Source: Puccinellia tenuiflora
Taxonomy: Eukaryota; Streptophyta; Magnoliopsida; Poales; Poaceae
Assembly: GCA_012064385.1 (NCBI GenBank)
Contig: QRDG01000417.1
Coordinates: 1,154,700 to 1,218,699 of the forward strand
Direction: 5' to 3'
DNA: 64,000 bases
The notes beneath the pieces are model-generated. The model was not told the origin of the DNA, searched no databases, and was given only the letters and a program-made list of their open reading frames with translations. Below are positions 12,314-23,544 of the stretch, in pieces (position 1 is the first letter of the stretch; each line of letters opens with the position of its first letter). Position numbers and translations under genes: made by a program.

Positions 12314-12325
12314 TGGTATCAGAGC
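12314..12325 (+). other. Primer-binding site of the Angela-like element
   Basis: TGGTATCAGAGC complements the initiator Met tRNA and starts one base after the LTR end. Confidence 0.9.
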
Positions 12326-13577
12326 CTAGATCTATTCGTAGGTGTTGATGCGATTAGAACACAAGGAGTTGTGGGCGTTGATATTTTATGTTGCTACCTT
12401 CTCGCGTGCACTTTGCATCTTTGCGGTATTGTGAGATTGAAGCGGCCCGGACCAACCTTACTCGTCCACGCACGAGAGACCGGTTCCACGACTGACATGC
12501 AACTTGTTTTGCATAAGTGGCTAGCGGGTGTCTGTTTCTCTTGCTTTAGTGAGGATGCAATTTTCAATGGAAGGCCTTTCAAAAGGATGAGTAAATAAGC
12601 AACTATTATATCACCGTTGTGGTTTTTGCGTAGATTAGAACGGTTCTATCTCGTTGACCCAAGCCACGTAAAATTTGCATAAACAAAGTAGAGGCGTCTA
12701 ACTTGTTTTTGCAGAGGGGGTCAAGTGATGTGATATGGCCCAATGTGATTTGTGATAATGTATGCAATGATCATGTTTGTAATATTTCGCGACTTGCATG
12801 TCGACGAGTACGGCAACCGGCAGGAGCCATATGGTTGTCTATTATTTTATGTGACCTGCGTGTCAATGGAATCACCATGTAATTTGCTTTACTTTATTGC
12901 TAAGAGTAGCATTAGTAGTAGTTGCAATAGTTGGTGGACAACCATGGTGATGGCGCCAAGATGATGGAGATCATGCCGGAGATGGAGATCTTGCCGGTGC
13001 TTTGAAGATGGAGATCTAAGAGCATATGAAGAAAGGCCATATCATATCACAATTATGAATTGCATGTGATGTTAATCCCTTTTATGCACCTTATTGTTAT
13101 GCTTAGATGTGATCGCGACGGTAGCATGATAAGGTGATCTCTCATATTAATATCAAGATAATTAAGTGTTCTCCCCTAGTATGCGCCGTTGCGAAAGTTC
13201 GTCGTTTCGAAGCATCTCGTGATGATCGGGTGTGATAGATTCAACGTTCACATACAACGGGTGCAAGCCAGTTTGCACATGCGGAAATACTACGGTTTTC
13301 TTGACGAGCCTAGCATGTACAGACATGGCCTCGGGAACACGGAACCGAAAGGTTAAACACGAGTCATATGAATGATATGATCAACACTGAGTTGTTCACC
13401 ATTGAAGCTACATCATCTCACGTGATGATCGGTGGTGGTGTAGTGGATTTGGATCGTGTATCACTAATCAACCGGAGAGATGTTGAGTTTAGTGGGAGTT
13501 CATTAATTTGATTAAGTTGAACTAAAATTGTCATAAACAAGTGTCCTGAAGATGTCTTTGCAAAATCCTTGTAGATC
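12326..13577 (+). other. Untranslated leader of the Angela-like element
   Basis: About 1.25 kb lies between the primer-binding site and gag. Short frames occur but no domain is recognisable. A long leader is usual in BARE-type elements, where it carries packaging and dimerisation signals; these cannot be pinpointed here. Confidence 0.6.
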
Positions 13578-14207
13578 ATGGCCGACTACAGTAGTATGTT
13601 TCTTGCTGAGGAGCTGCGTCTCGATGGGTCAAACTTCATCGAGTGGTATGAACGTCTTAGAGAAGTCCTATCAACCAATGATCAGCTCTACGTGTTACAT
13701 GAACCCTTAGAAGAAAAACCCGATGCTTCTGCGAGTTACAACAAGCGTATGGATTGGCTCAGTCGGAGTAAGACTCACATTCAAGTCAATTGGTTGATGA
13801 GTGTCTTCATGAATTCAGACCTGTCCAAACAATTCAAGAACTTGAGTGCCATTGAGACTGTCACTAAGCTAAAGAAAATGTTCATAGCACAAGTGAGAAT
13901 TGCAAGGTTTGAAGGTCTGGGTGTGTTTCTTTCAACTAAGATGGGAGAAAATGATCGCTTAGAGGATCATCTGAAGAAAATGTATAGGATATATTACACT
14001 CTTATGGATGCTTGGGATATGGAGATGAGTGACGAATTCGCGATAGATGGGTTGTTGCATTCGCTTCATCCCAAATTCAAGAATTGTGTCAGAGACTATG
14101 TAAAGGAAAGGGATTCGATCACTTATCCGGAACTGATGTCTCGACTTCGTCAGATCGAAAGGAATCCCGTAGCAGGAGGAGGAGCCAACGCAGAAGGTAT
14201 ATTTTGA
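13578..14207 (+). CDS. Copia gag (capsid) of the Angela-like element
   Basis: A 209-residue protein starts MADYSSMFLAEELRLDGSNF. It matches the copia gag (UBN2/DUF4219-like) pattern with FIEWYERLREVL, a central DRLEDHLKKMYRIYYTLMD and LLHSLHPKFKNC. It ends after the capsid core with no CCHC zinc knuckle and is not followed by a protease. The frame is fully open. A GT at 14197 and an AG at 14290-14291 would allow a 95-base intron over the stop, reminiscent of the spliced gag RNA reported for BARE, but this is only a sequence hint. Confidence 0.8.
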   Translation: MADYSSMFLAEELRLDGSNFIEWYERLREVLSTNDQLYVLHEPLEEKPDASASYNKRMDWLSRSKTHIQVNWLMSVFMNSDLSKQFKNLSAIETVTKLKKMFIAQVRIARFEGLGVFLSTKMGENDRLEDHLKKMYRIYYTLMDAWDMEMSDEFAIDGLLHSLHPKFKNCVRDYVKERDSITYPELMSRLRQIERNPVAGGGANAEGIF

Positions 14208-15383
14208 TATACTAGTTATAAATGTTTAAATGTCCCATTTACACTTATGGTGAGCTAAGTATTTGATACTTGTGCTGTTTTGTGAAAACAGGGCCTGCCG
14301 TTTGAAGTGCATGGAGGGACTGAGTGGATTTCGCGGGAAGATGGCAATCAAGGAGTTGATGCTAGCGTCATTTCACTTCTACATTTATCGTTTTAAATTA
14401 GAGGATTTGAATGAGTTTTGTAATCGAATTAAGTGTGATCTTAAATTAGTGTGTCTCGATTTGTGAGACGGTCATTCATGTTAAAGACAAGTGGTTGTTC
14501 TGTTTTCATGAGTAATCCTTTTTTGGAGATCACGTTTCGATTATGAGATTATTGTCCTTTGCTAGATTTAAACGATAATTAGTTAAACACTTATAAAATA
14601 AAGACATGCTAAAATATCCAATACTTAATGATGAGATTTGTTTTAATTATACTATTAGTGCTAAAGAGCATATTGATGCGCATCACTAAGTAGTGTGATT
14701 AAAAATGCCATTTTCTGAAAATGCCATGAGTTGCTGAAAATAAACACAAGTGTTGGTTGTATTTTTCAGTAAATAAAAGACATCATTGTTTTATCATGGA
14801 TGAGTAAATAGGAGTATTTATTCATGTCATGATAAGATCATGGAAGTAAAGGATATTAAGTTAACAAGATAATTGAGTCTTTTCGATTTGATCAAAAGAG
14901 ACAAAATATTTGAGTTATTGTTTAGTATGGAGACTTGTGACAAGTGTTATCACAAATTACAATATTTAGAGATTATTCAAAAGGTGTTTTGATAAACCTA
15001 AAGTATTGTAGTCACATTATATTTGATATTATGTGGTCATAAACAAAGGGTTCTTGGTTTTAAGGTTTCATTAGTATCATTTAGATTTATTTTGATAACA
15101 CTCTGTTTTAAATAAAGGATCTATTTAATGATTTGCATCTCGCATATGAGTTATGTGAAATAGTGGTTTCAATAATTATGAGATAATTAAAAACCAAAGC
15201 AAATAAAGTTTTGTAGAACATTCATATGAGATTATGAATAGAGATTCCACAATGTGAGACTAAAAGGGACAAACCAATGTGTTTGGTTGTGTTATGTATT
15301 TTAGTGGATTTATCGTGAAATGGTTTCATGGATAAAAGAATTGTTGGAATAAATTTAGAAAGTTTAAACCTTTCATGTTTATG

Positions 15384-15780
15384 CGGAAAAGACTTGCTAC
15401 CACCATGGGTAGCTACACACCCTAAGTTTGACCGAAACATATATGCAACGGAAAAATGAGATTACTCAATTAGACAAGGGGGATGTCACTAGTAGAGTTG
15501 ATAGAATTATTAAAAAGTATTTTGAAATTTTTTCGAATTTTTTTCCATCCGCTGTGATTTTTTTCGTAAAGTTTGACCCAAAAGTCAACAAAAAGTCAAC
15601 TATGAAAAAAAAGCTCAAAATGACGACCAAAAAATATTTTTTTGAAAATTTCGAAACCAGTTTTGTACACCAAATATCCGTGTTTTATTAGGAAAACAAG
15701 CTAAAACGGATACATACGGCTTACATCTCCGTATAACGCATGGGTGTGTAGCTACCCATGCGGGTAGCAAATTGTCTCTC
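15384..15780. mobile_element. Mutator-type MITE with 10 bp target duplication
   Basis: CATGTTTATG occurs at 15374-15383 and 15781-15790. The 397 bp between them start CGGAAAAGACTTGCTACC and end GGGTAGCAAATTGTCTCTC. The inner arms, CATGGGTAGCTACACACCC and its complement, pair well. Long imperfect terminal repeats and a 9-10 bp duplication point to a Mutator-like MITE. The interior is A/T-homopolymer-rich and non-coding. Confidence 0.75.
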
Positions 15781-17396
15781 CATGTTTATGTATCAAGTGG
15801 CACATATGTAAAGTGCTTGGTTAAGGCTTGACACATAAAGGTTTTAATGATGGTGATCATTGAATTTTGGTTTAGCTTGTCTAAAGAGATGTAGGTTTCA
15901 AGAGTATGAATTTTGTCAAAAGTTGCAAAATAATATTCATGATTTACTTGTCGTGTTTGAGAAACAAGACATACCTACAAAACTACAAAAGAAGAAATAG
16001 AAACTTTAAATACGAAAGTGACTGAGAGTCATTCTACTTTAAGTTTAAATCATAAAGTAATCGTTACTTGATTTTGTGAAAATAATGTTTCACATATTTA
16101 TTTTGGCAAAAGAGTTTTCCTGGAATAAATAAAACATAGAGCTGGCAAAGTGCTGGTGTTTCGTATATGAGTTCTCGAATCTTAAGAGTTAAGAGTTTTG
16201 GAGGAGTCCAAAATGTCGAGAAAGTGCATTAGAAACTGAGTGAGATCTAATTAAGATATGTGGTGACATATATTAAGTTAGAGCAGAAATTAATTTCCAT
16301 AATCAAAATATGTGGTGACATATGTTTGAGTGGGAGCTAGTTAATCATGGTCAAATATAAAGATAACATATTTCTGAGTGGGAGCCACAGTGTTTTCACA
16401 ATTTAATATGTGTATGAGGTATATTTGAGTGGGAGTTTACAACATCGTGTTTGAGTGAAATGGAGATTTCATAAATGTTGTCATGGACCAATGCATAACT
16501 TATGAAGTTAGTTTGAACGTCAAATATTCATATAGATGAATGTATCTATAGAGGATAGATAAGTTTGATAAACATTAAAGTCAGATGTTTTACCTAAGTA
16601 TTTTTGAAGGAGTTCAAAATGAAACAAGAGAAGAATGGTTCATCTCATTGTGATATATAGGTGAAGCATTGAGTTAGAGAACTCAGTACAAAATTGATGG
16701 TTGGAGGATATGTTGGAATTCAATATGAATTGTTCATAGGTCTCAACATATAAGAACCATGTGTTTGTATATGACGATATGTGACCCAAGTTCTTAATTA
16801 TAAGAACATGATGAATGAGGAGTCATTTTTCATGGAATAGAGATAAATTTAGAAAATGGTAGACTTGGTTGAAGTCATAAAGCCAGACTAAATTGGAGAT
16901 CTTTTAGAGTCAAAGCAGCGCAGCAAAAGCATGATCAGAAATATCAAAGTGACAAGGTTCACTGTTGGTTTGTTAAGTCAACAACATATAGGAGTATATG
17001 ATTCAAGGATTGAAATAAGATATAATATTTTGGTTTGAGAAAGTTGTTTCAAGATTGAGTGAGTTCCGGATGCATATGTTATGAGAAAGTCCATTTGACT
17101 AATCATACATATGGGCATAAAAGGATTTGAATATCTCACTCTATAACCAAACATATTATATATACATTATATGATAATGGTTTTATCATGGGATGATAGG
17201 AAGTTTATCATGAGATGATAAAGTAATGTCAAATTAGGTGACAGTTACAATTTTGCAAAGGACATAAAGAGCTGTAAAGTACAGAGCATGGACAGAACCT
17301 CTTCCACAAGCAAACATGATCAGCACTGAGACTTCATGAGTGAGACTCCATGGGTGTTGGATCGCAGAAATGTAAACTAGATTATTGACTCTAGTG

Positions 17397-17408
17397 CAAG
17401 TGGGAGAC
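17397..17408 (+). promoter_or_regulatory. Polypurine tract of the Angela-like element
   Basis: GCAAGTGGGAGAC directly precedes the 3' LTR. It is the typical plus-strand primer of copia elements. Confidence 0.75.
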
Positions 17409-19318
17409 TGTTGGGAATATGCCCTAGAGGCAATAATAAAATGGTTTATTAAGCATATTCACGTTTATGATAATAGTTTATTATCCATGCTATAATTGTA
17501 TTAAATGGAAACATAATACATGTGTGGAATATAAACACCCGTAGTCCCTAGTGAGCCTCTACAGGACTAGTTCGTTGATCAAGAGATAGTTAGAGTTTCC
17601 TAACTATGGACTTGTTATAGTCACTTGATAACGGAGTCATATCATTAGGAGTAATGGTGTGATGGACATGGCCCAAATAAAGAGTTGCAATTAATCGTGT
17701 CACAAAAGTTTTGTTGTCAACACTTATAATATATGCCAAATATAGTTTCCTTAGACCATGAGATTATATCACTCCTGTTCACCGGAGGAATACTTTGTGG
17801 ACATCAAACGTCACTTCGTAACTGGGTGATTATAAAGGTGGCTTTCAGGTATCTCCGATGGTGGGTTGTTGGGTGATATGAATCGAGAGTGGAATTTGTC
17901 CCTCCATGTGACGGAGAAGATATCTCGAGGCCTTCTCGGTAATATAGCATCAAAAGTCTACAGACATGTGATTAGGTTGTAATCACCGGGATCCTATATT
18001 ATGGACGAGTAAAGAGAACTTGCCGGTAACGAGATTAAACTAGACATGGGGATGTCAACGATTATATCTCGGGCAAGTAAAATATCGTGAGACAAAGGGA
18101 ATCGTATATGAGATTAATTGAATCTCCGGCATCGTGGTTCAATCGAGAAAAGGTTTTCGTTGAGTGTATAGGAATTAATATGGGCATCCCGGTCCCGCTA
18201 TTAATTATTGATATGATCATGTCTATGCATTCTCGAACCCGTAGGGTCACACACTTAACGTTCCGATGAAATTAGGTTTTGCGATGAATTAAATGATGAA
18301 GTGGACGAATGGTGATTCGGAGTCTCGGATGGGATCCCGGACGTCACGAGGAGTTCCGGAGGAGTCCGGAGAATAAGATTCATATATGGAAAGTGGTTTC
18401 CGGAGGTTTCGGAAAAGTTCCGGAAATTATTTAAAGGGTACCGGAAGGTTCCGGAGTGTTCTAGAAGGGTCTAGAAGTGGGACCATATTTTGTATGGGGC
18501 CCACATGGTGCAAAGGGGTGCTGCCACCACTTAGGTGGTGCGCACCACCTAAGCCCACATGGGCTGGTGCGGCACAAGGAGGGGGGAGTCCCACTCCTAG
18601 TTGGACTAGGAGTTGGGCCCTCCACCCTTTAGGAAAGGGGCCCAAGGAGAAGTCCTAGTTGGACTCCAACTTGGGGGGCAAGACAAGAGGGGGGGCCGGC
18701 CGGCCCTGCCCTTGCCCTAGCCGCCACCTATATAAAGGAGGGGAGGGGGGGCGCACCACAACCCTTGGAGGCTGCCGCCCCACAAGCCCTAGCCGCACCC
18801 CCCTCTCCCTCTAAACCCTAGCCGCACCCCTTACCCCGAAGGGCTGCCGCCATCTCTCCTCCACACCTAGCCGCACCCCCTAGCCCTAGGGGCTGCGCCA
18901 CCTTGCTCCTCTCCCTCTCCTCTTGCTTGGCTTGGCGAAGCCCTGCTCGCGGAGATCGTCATCATCACCGGCACTACCGTCGTGCTGCTGAGATCATCAA
19001 GGCCACGTCTTCTCGCTTGCGGGATCAAGGAGTCGACGTCTTCATCGAGCTGTACGTGTGGACGCCGCGGAGGTGCTGCCCGTTGCTGCACTTCACCGGA
19101 TTGGATCTCGAGGATAACACATCTCCTCGCGACTAGACGAGTCTAGTTGCGGGGATCGACTAGCCAACCCCTGCACCGACAAAACGCGTTTGTTGATCTT
19201 CGAGGGTAAGAGATTGGATCTCATCTTCGCTATCTTCATCTCGTAGATCTAGATCCTTGGGGTTTATTCCGCTTTGCCGCGTAGAAAATTTTTTGTTTTC
19301 CATGCTGCGACCCCATCA
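17409..19318 (+). repeat. 3' LTR of the Angela-like element (1910 bp)
   Basis: It is the partner of 10400-12312. Differences by eye are mainly single transitions plus a shorter G run near 18745. It ends CCCCATCA and is followed by the TSD TGTTC. Confidence 0.93.
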
Positions 19319-19658
19319 TGTTCCTGTTCAAGTGACTAATAATTGTCTTATCTTAACTGATTTTGTTGTGCTAGATATGCCTGAAGATGACAATATGCCT
19401 ATTATTCTTGGGAGACCTTTTCTAAATACTGCAGGGGCTGTTATTGACTACAACAAAGGGAAGGTTACTTTTAATGTCAATGACAGAGAGCACACGGTTT
19501 ATTTTGCAAAGAAGGTTGACAAGGCTTATGGTCTAAATTCCATTGCATATTTTAAAACCATCAAGATTGGAGATATTGATTGTCCCATATACGATCATCA
19601 CAAGGAATATCAAATTATTATGATTGGGACAATAGCTATCAAGTTTGAGGTAACATAA
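19319..19658 (+). pseudogene. Athila-like protease, C-terminal part
   Basis: After the TSD copy the frame continues with LTDFVVLDMPEDDN and IILGRPFLNTAGAVID, the flap and C-terminal hallmark ILGRPFL of gypsy retropepsins. It ends with a TAA at 19656-19658. The N-terminal half lies before the Angela-like insertion. No RT follows, so the element codes for gag-protease only. Confidence 0.8.
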
Positions 19659-20419
19659 TTGTTTGGTGGAATTCAAAAATTTTGTGTCATAAAAATAAGC
19701 TTGAAGCAAGACTTGATCAACCTTGCTCTCAAATTTATTTTATATACATGAACCAATGATTTCCATGTTATTCTTGTTCTAGCACTTCTATGATTTTAGT
19801 ATTTGGTTAGTTTTGCACCTTTATAAAAAAAAATCATTTTTCGCAATTTCATGTCATTTTATAATCCTGAAAATGTCCAAAAATTAAAGTTGTCAATTTG
19901 TTTTTGGAAAAATTCTATAAATTTTATGCCTAAAATGGGGCCTTGCAGCACCAGAGGCTGCCCAGGGGGACCCACCATGTGGGCAGACGACCCCTGGGTG
20001 CGGCCTAGCCTTGGCCGCGCCTGGATGGCACCTGGGGCCCACCTTGCCCCCCACATGGTAAGTTTCCTCCCCATTCTTTCTCTCTCCCTACATTTTCACT
20101 CTACCATTGCCAAAACTCGTGTTCTTGCTGTTCTTGCTAGAGATTTTCGATCTACTTGCTCAGCCCATCTTTTCTGCTGAGATTTGGATCATTTGCTCTC
20201 CGGTATGTGACTCCAATCAAAATTTTGAATGGTTTTGTTTATCTTGAGTATTTTTCTATTGTAGGTGACTTGTTTAGTAAGCTTGCATGCATTTTTATGA
20301 ACTTGTTAATTAGTTTTGATGCATGGTTTAGATCTCTTATAGTTCCTAAAGTGTTACCCATGAATTTTATGCTCCAAAATCAAGTTTTATGAGGGTTTGT
20401 TAAATTTCAGAATAGGAAG
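19659..20419 (+). other. Spacer of the Athila-like element between protease and accessory ORF
   Basis: It is AT-rich with one GC-rich patch (19940-20060). Short frames carry no domain. Pyrimidine-rich text ending TTTCAG at 20405-20410 lies just before the next ORF and could act as a splice acceptor for a subgenomic RNA; that is an inference. Confidence 0.45.
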
Positions 20420-21457
20420 ATGGATTGGTATGATTATGGAAAACCTCCATTTGTACCAACAAACTTAGTGGAACCCGAGGTTATGGAGGTTGAACGGGAA
20501 GAACCTGTGTATCCTTCAATTTCCCTTGCAAAGATTTTCTAAGAGCTATAGGTATTTTAGAAGATTTCAATGAGCTAATCTCTAATGCAGGTTTGGAACA
20601 ATTTATGACTAATGAGCTTCCACAATATGAAAAACTCACTATGTTATTTGTGCAAAGTATTAAATTCCACAACTCAGAAGATAACCCCACTGTCATTTAA
20701 CATTTACTACAAAGTTGTGGAAATGTGACTTTTTGAATTTTGTAGGGAAATTAAGGTTCCAAGTTGGGGAACTTCGGGGAGGATTAAGGAGGATTCTAGG
20801 GAGTTCAAGTCCCTATTCCTAGGATTTTGCCAAGGAAACAACTGCATCGCCGACAAGGGTAGGATTCGGAATATTCAATTTCCTGCCGCGAGGTATCTTA
20901 CTCACTATATTTCTAGAGGTATTTTAGCAAGGGGCAATGCAAGAAAAATTTCTACCCCTGACTTGGTCATTCTTGATGCTCCACTCACTGGTAATAGAAC
21001 CTATAATATTGGTGCTTTGATTGTTCGGTGTCTTTCCACTAATAGTGTGAAAGGACCATTTTATGGAGGCATCATTGCCTCGCGTCTGCTTCCTTACTCT
21101 GGTTTAAACCTTGATCCAACTGATTTTAAGTTCCCAGATACTAGACTTGATTTCCATTCCATGAATTTTCATCAATTTGTTACCCGCTCTTCCACCATTG
21201 ATAACATGTTTCACGAATTACTGTTTGCCTCTAACTCTGAGCGACTAGTTCGTCTCCCAGCACCTCTTTTGTTTAATCGTGATGCCAGGGGAGGATGGGC
21301 ATTTGTGGAAGAGGAGCTTGATGCCTATTTGGAGTCTCAGAGAGGCCATGAGAGTTTGCACCGATTGGAGGGGAATATACCGCAAATTATTTCGGGGAAG
21401 GCTCTTCACACTACTACCAGGACGCAGGGACTTCCTCATCATAGCTGCAGGAGCTGA
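20420..21457 (+). pseudogene. Accessory (env-position) ORF of the Athila-like element, degenerate
   Basis: It starts MDWYDYGKPPFVPTN and runs through several stops and frameshifts. The only long clean part is 20963-21457, with TGNRTYNIGALIVRCL and GPFYGGIIASRLLPYSGLN. The position between protease and polypurine tract, and the NLGALI/GGIIASRLL wording, match the poorly characterised second ORF common in Athila-like cereal retrotransposons. Function is unknown; no transmembrane segment or signal peptide is evident in the clean part. Confidence 0.55.
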
Positions 21458-23544
21458 TTTACCCCACCTATGATGCACTAGGGTGGAACCCATGGGGCGG
21501 CTTCCACTGAGTCCCAACTTAGTCCAAAAGCCTAAGCTTGGGGGAGTACGTTTATGCATTCTTGCTTTGTATATCCATTCTCACCGACACTTCACTCATT
21601 TCCATATTCTAGTCGGTTTATGCATTCTTGCTTTGTATATCCATTTTCCATTTTTCTTGATTTACTTTCTTGCTGTAGTTTCTATCTTTCAAAATTCAAA
21701 AAAAAAAACCCCAAAAACATTTCCTTTATTTCTTTGCTTTTAGTTTTTGGTTTGTTTTAATTTTCTCTTTTCTTATTTTTCGCTTTCTTCTTTTTGTTCA
21801 TTTCTTGTTATTTAGAAAACCCAAAAAGATTTCCTTTGGTTATTTGTTTTCTTCTCTTTATTCTTAAAATTCGAAAAGCCAAAAATATTTTCCCTTTTCT
21901 CTTTTATTTTGTAAAGTTGGTGCAGGATTCGACCAATTCCCACAGCGCCGCTTGGGCTCGATCTTTATTTCCATATCATTCGGCCATGCAAGTTAAAGAG
22001 CAATGATGACGATATATGGTGAAGTGGACATGGTAGATGGGCTGGTATGAACTCTATTTGTTTTCTCTTTTGTACATATACTTGTCTGGATGATCATGCT
22101 TTGGCTTGTCTTGATAAATAGTTGTATTGGTAATGTACACTTGGTAGTTCATATTTTCCTATGATTAGTTTCAACCATCTTGGAGTGGATAATTTTCCAT
22201 GTAGAAATTAACATGTATTGCTTCATTCATAATTCAGTATGGTATTGTGGTATCCTCCTCCGAATAATTCATGTTGGATTGACTTGGTACATGCTTACAC
22301 ATGTTTGACTAAAAAGAAAGTCTTATGCCTCGATGAACTTTTTGCCTCAGAGTATTGATATCACTTTTATGCCTTTTTTAATATTGCTTTGTCGCAGAGC
22401 ATGATTATGACAAGTATTGCCCTCCTAGTTGTCGCTTCCCAGTCTATTGCTATCCTTCACTTGTACTGAGCGGAAATGCTGCTCATGCATCCAAAATCCT
22501 TAAAACCAGTCATTCCAAAGTGTCCACCATAAATTCCTATGCATGGTATTTATAAACCTTTCCAAGTAAATTTGTCATGTGCTACATTTAAACCTTCAAA
22601 ATATTCTAATTTGTGTCTCTGCTTTTAGCTCATGAGGAAGTAGTAATGAAGTTTGTTATATCATGTGTGAAGCAAGGTTATTTCCCCCTTTCACCTGGTG
22701 AGCATAGATTATGTGCTCACTTAAATTTGCCGAGAGCTGGCCAAGGGTTCCCAGCCCGCAAAATATAAATTCAACATCATTAATCTCTCCTTCACACAGT
22801 GCATCCTGAGAAATCACTCAAACATTGGCTAGTGATAAACAAAGGAGAAATAAAAATGTTCTCGTTCCTGTATGGGAGCCTCTCTCACAAGGCTAAAACC
22901 TTGCTTGGCGTGGGGGACTAGCAGATTTCTTTGCTGTGGAGTCATTGACGAAAGCATGCATATCTCAAAACTGTTTTACTTATGTTTCATAAAAAAATAA
23001 AAAGCTCTAGCACATGATAAATCCCTGCTTCCCTCTGGGAAGGGCCTGTATTTTATTTTTTATGTTGAGTCACCATATCCATCTTTGATCACTTCTCCGA
23101 GAGCATAGTTGTCATTCTTAGTGTAATGTGCTTTGTTGCAAAATACTATTAACTAAGTTATAGCTGTGATGTTTCTATCTTTGATATCTTTGTTATAGTA
23201 TCCACTTGAACTTCGGAGGTGCTCTGCATTTATGTTTTGCAGTATCAGAAAGGGCGAGCGAGATACCATCCTACCATATTTCATTATGAGCAATGCAATC
23301 TTGTTAATAGCTATATGCCTTATTATTAATTCTTAGTATGTTGGAATCTTTTCATACGTCTATATGGTTGTTAAGTTGCATTTCTATTATGACTTTTTAT
23401 CATGCACCTGTTAAAGTTTTGATCATAAGCACAAGTATGTTTACATCATGAGAAACAAATGTGATTGTAAAAGTTTCTTTTATCGCGTTCAGTTTACAAA
23501 CTGAATTGCTTGATGACAAGCAATATGCTAAGCTTAGGGGAGTT
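21458..23544 (+). other. 3' non-coding region of the Athila-like element, with extra PPT-like motif
   Basis: There is no coding capacity. CTAAGCTTGGGGGAG at 21532-21546 resembles the true polypurine tract at 23529-23544 (TAAGCTTAGGGGAGTT). Immediately after it a 30 bp sequence is repeated (21550-21579 and 21616-21645, starting GTTTATGCATTCTTGC). The rest is AT-rich. Confidence 0.6.
23529..23544 (+). promoter_or_regulatory. Polypurine tract of the Athila-like element
   Basis: TAAGCTTAGGGGAGTT abuts the TGATACG start of the 3' LTR. Confidence 0.65.

Larger units (their letters stand above)
14208..17408 (+). other. Internal region of the Angela-like element where pol should be
   Basis: About 3.2 kb (2.8 kb without the MITE) is AT-rich and full of stops in every frame. 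No copia integrase or RT motif is visible. Late parts repeat short phrases such as TTGAGTGGGAG (near 16330-16430). The polypurine tract AAGTGGGAGAC ends at 17408, just before the 3' LTR. The region either derives from decayed pol or is unrelated filler as in LARD-like elements; I cannot tell which. Confidence 0.65.
10400..19318 (+). mobile_element. Complete Angela/BARE-like copia element, non-autonomous, with TSD
   Basis: The two LTRs start TGTTGGGAAT and end CCCCATCA. A five-base TSD, TGTTC, sits at 10395-10399 and 19319-19323, and the protease frame of the host element continues across the insertion when one TSD copy is removed. A primer-binding site, a gag ORF and a polypurine tract are in the expected order. 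No protease, integrase, RT or RNase H can be found between gag and the 3' LTR, so it must have moved using proteins from related elements. By hand the LTRs differ at about 18 positions in 1.9 kb (about 1 percent), so it is young. A MITE lies in its internal region. Confidence 0.92.
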
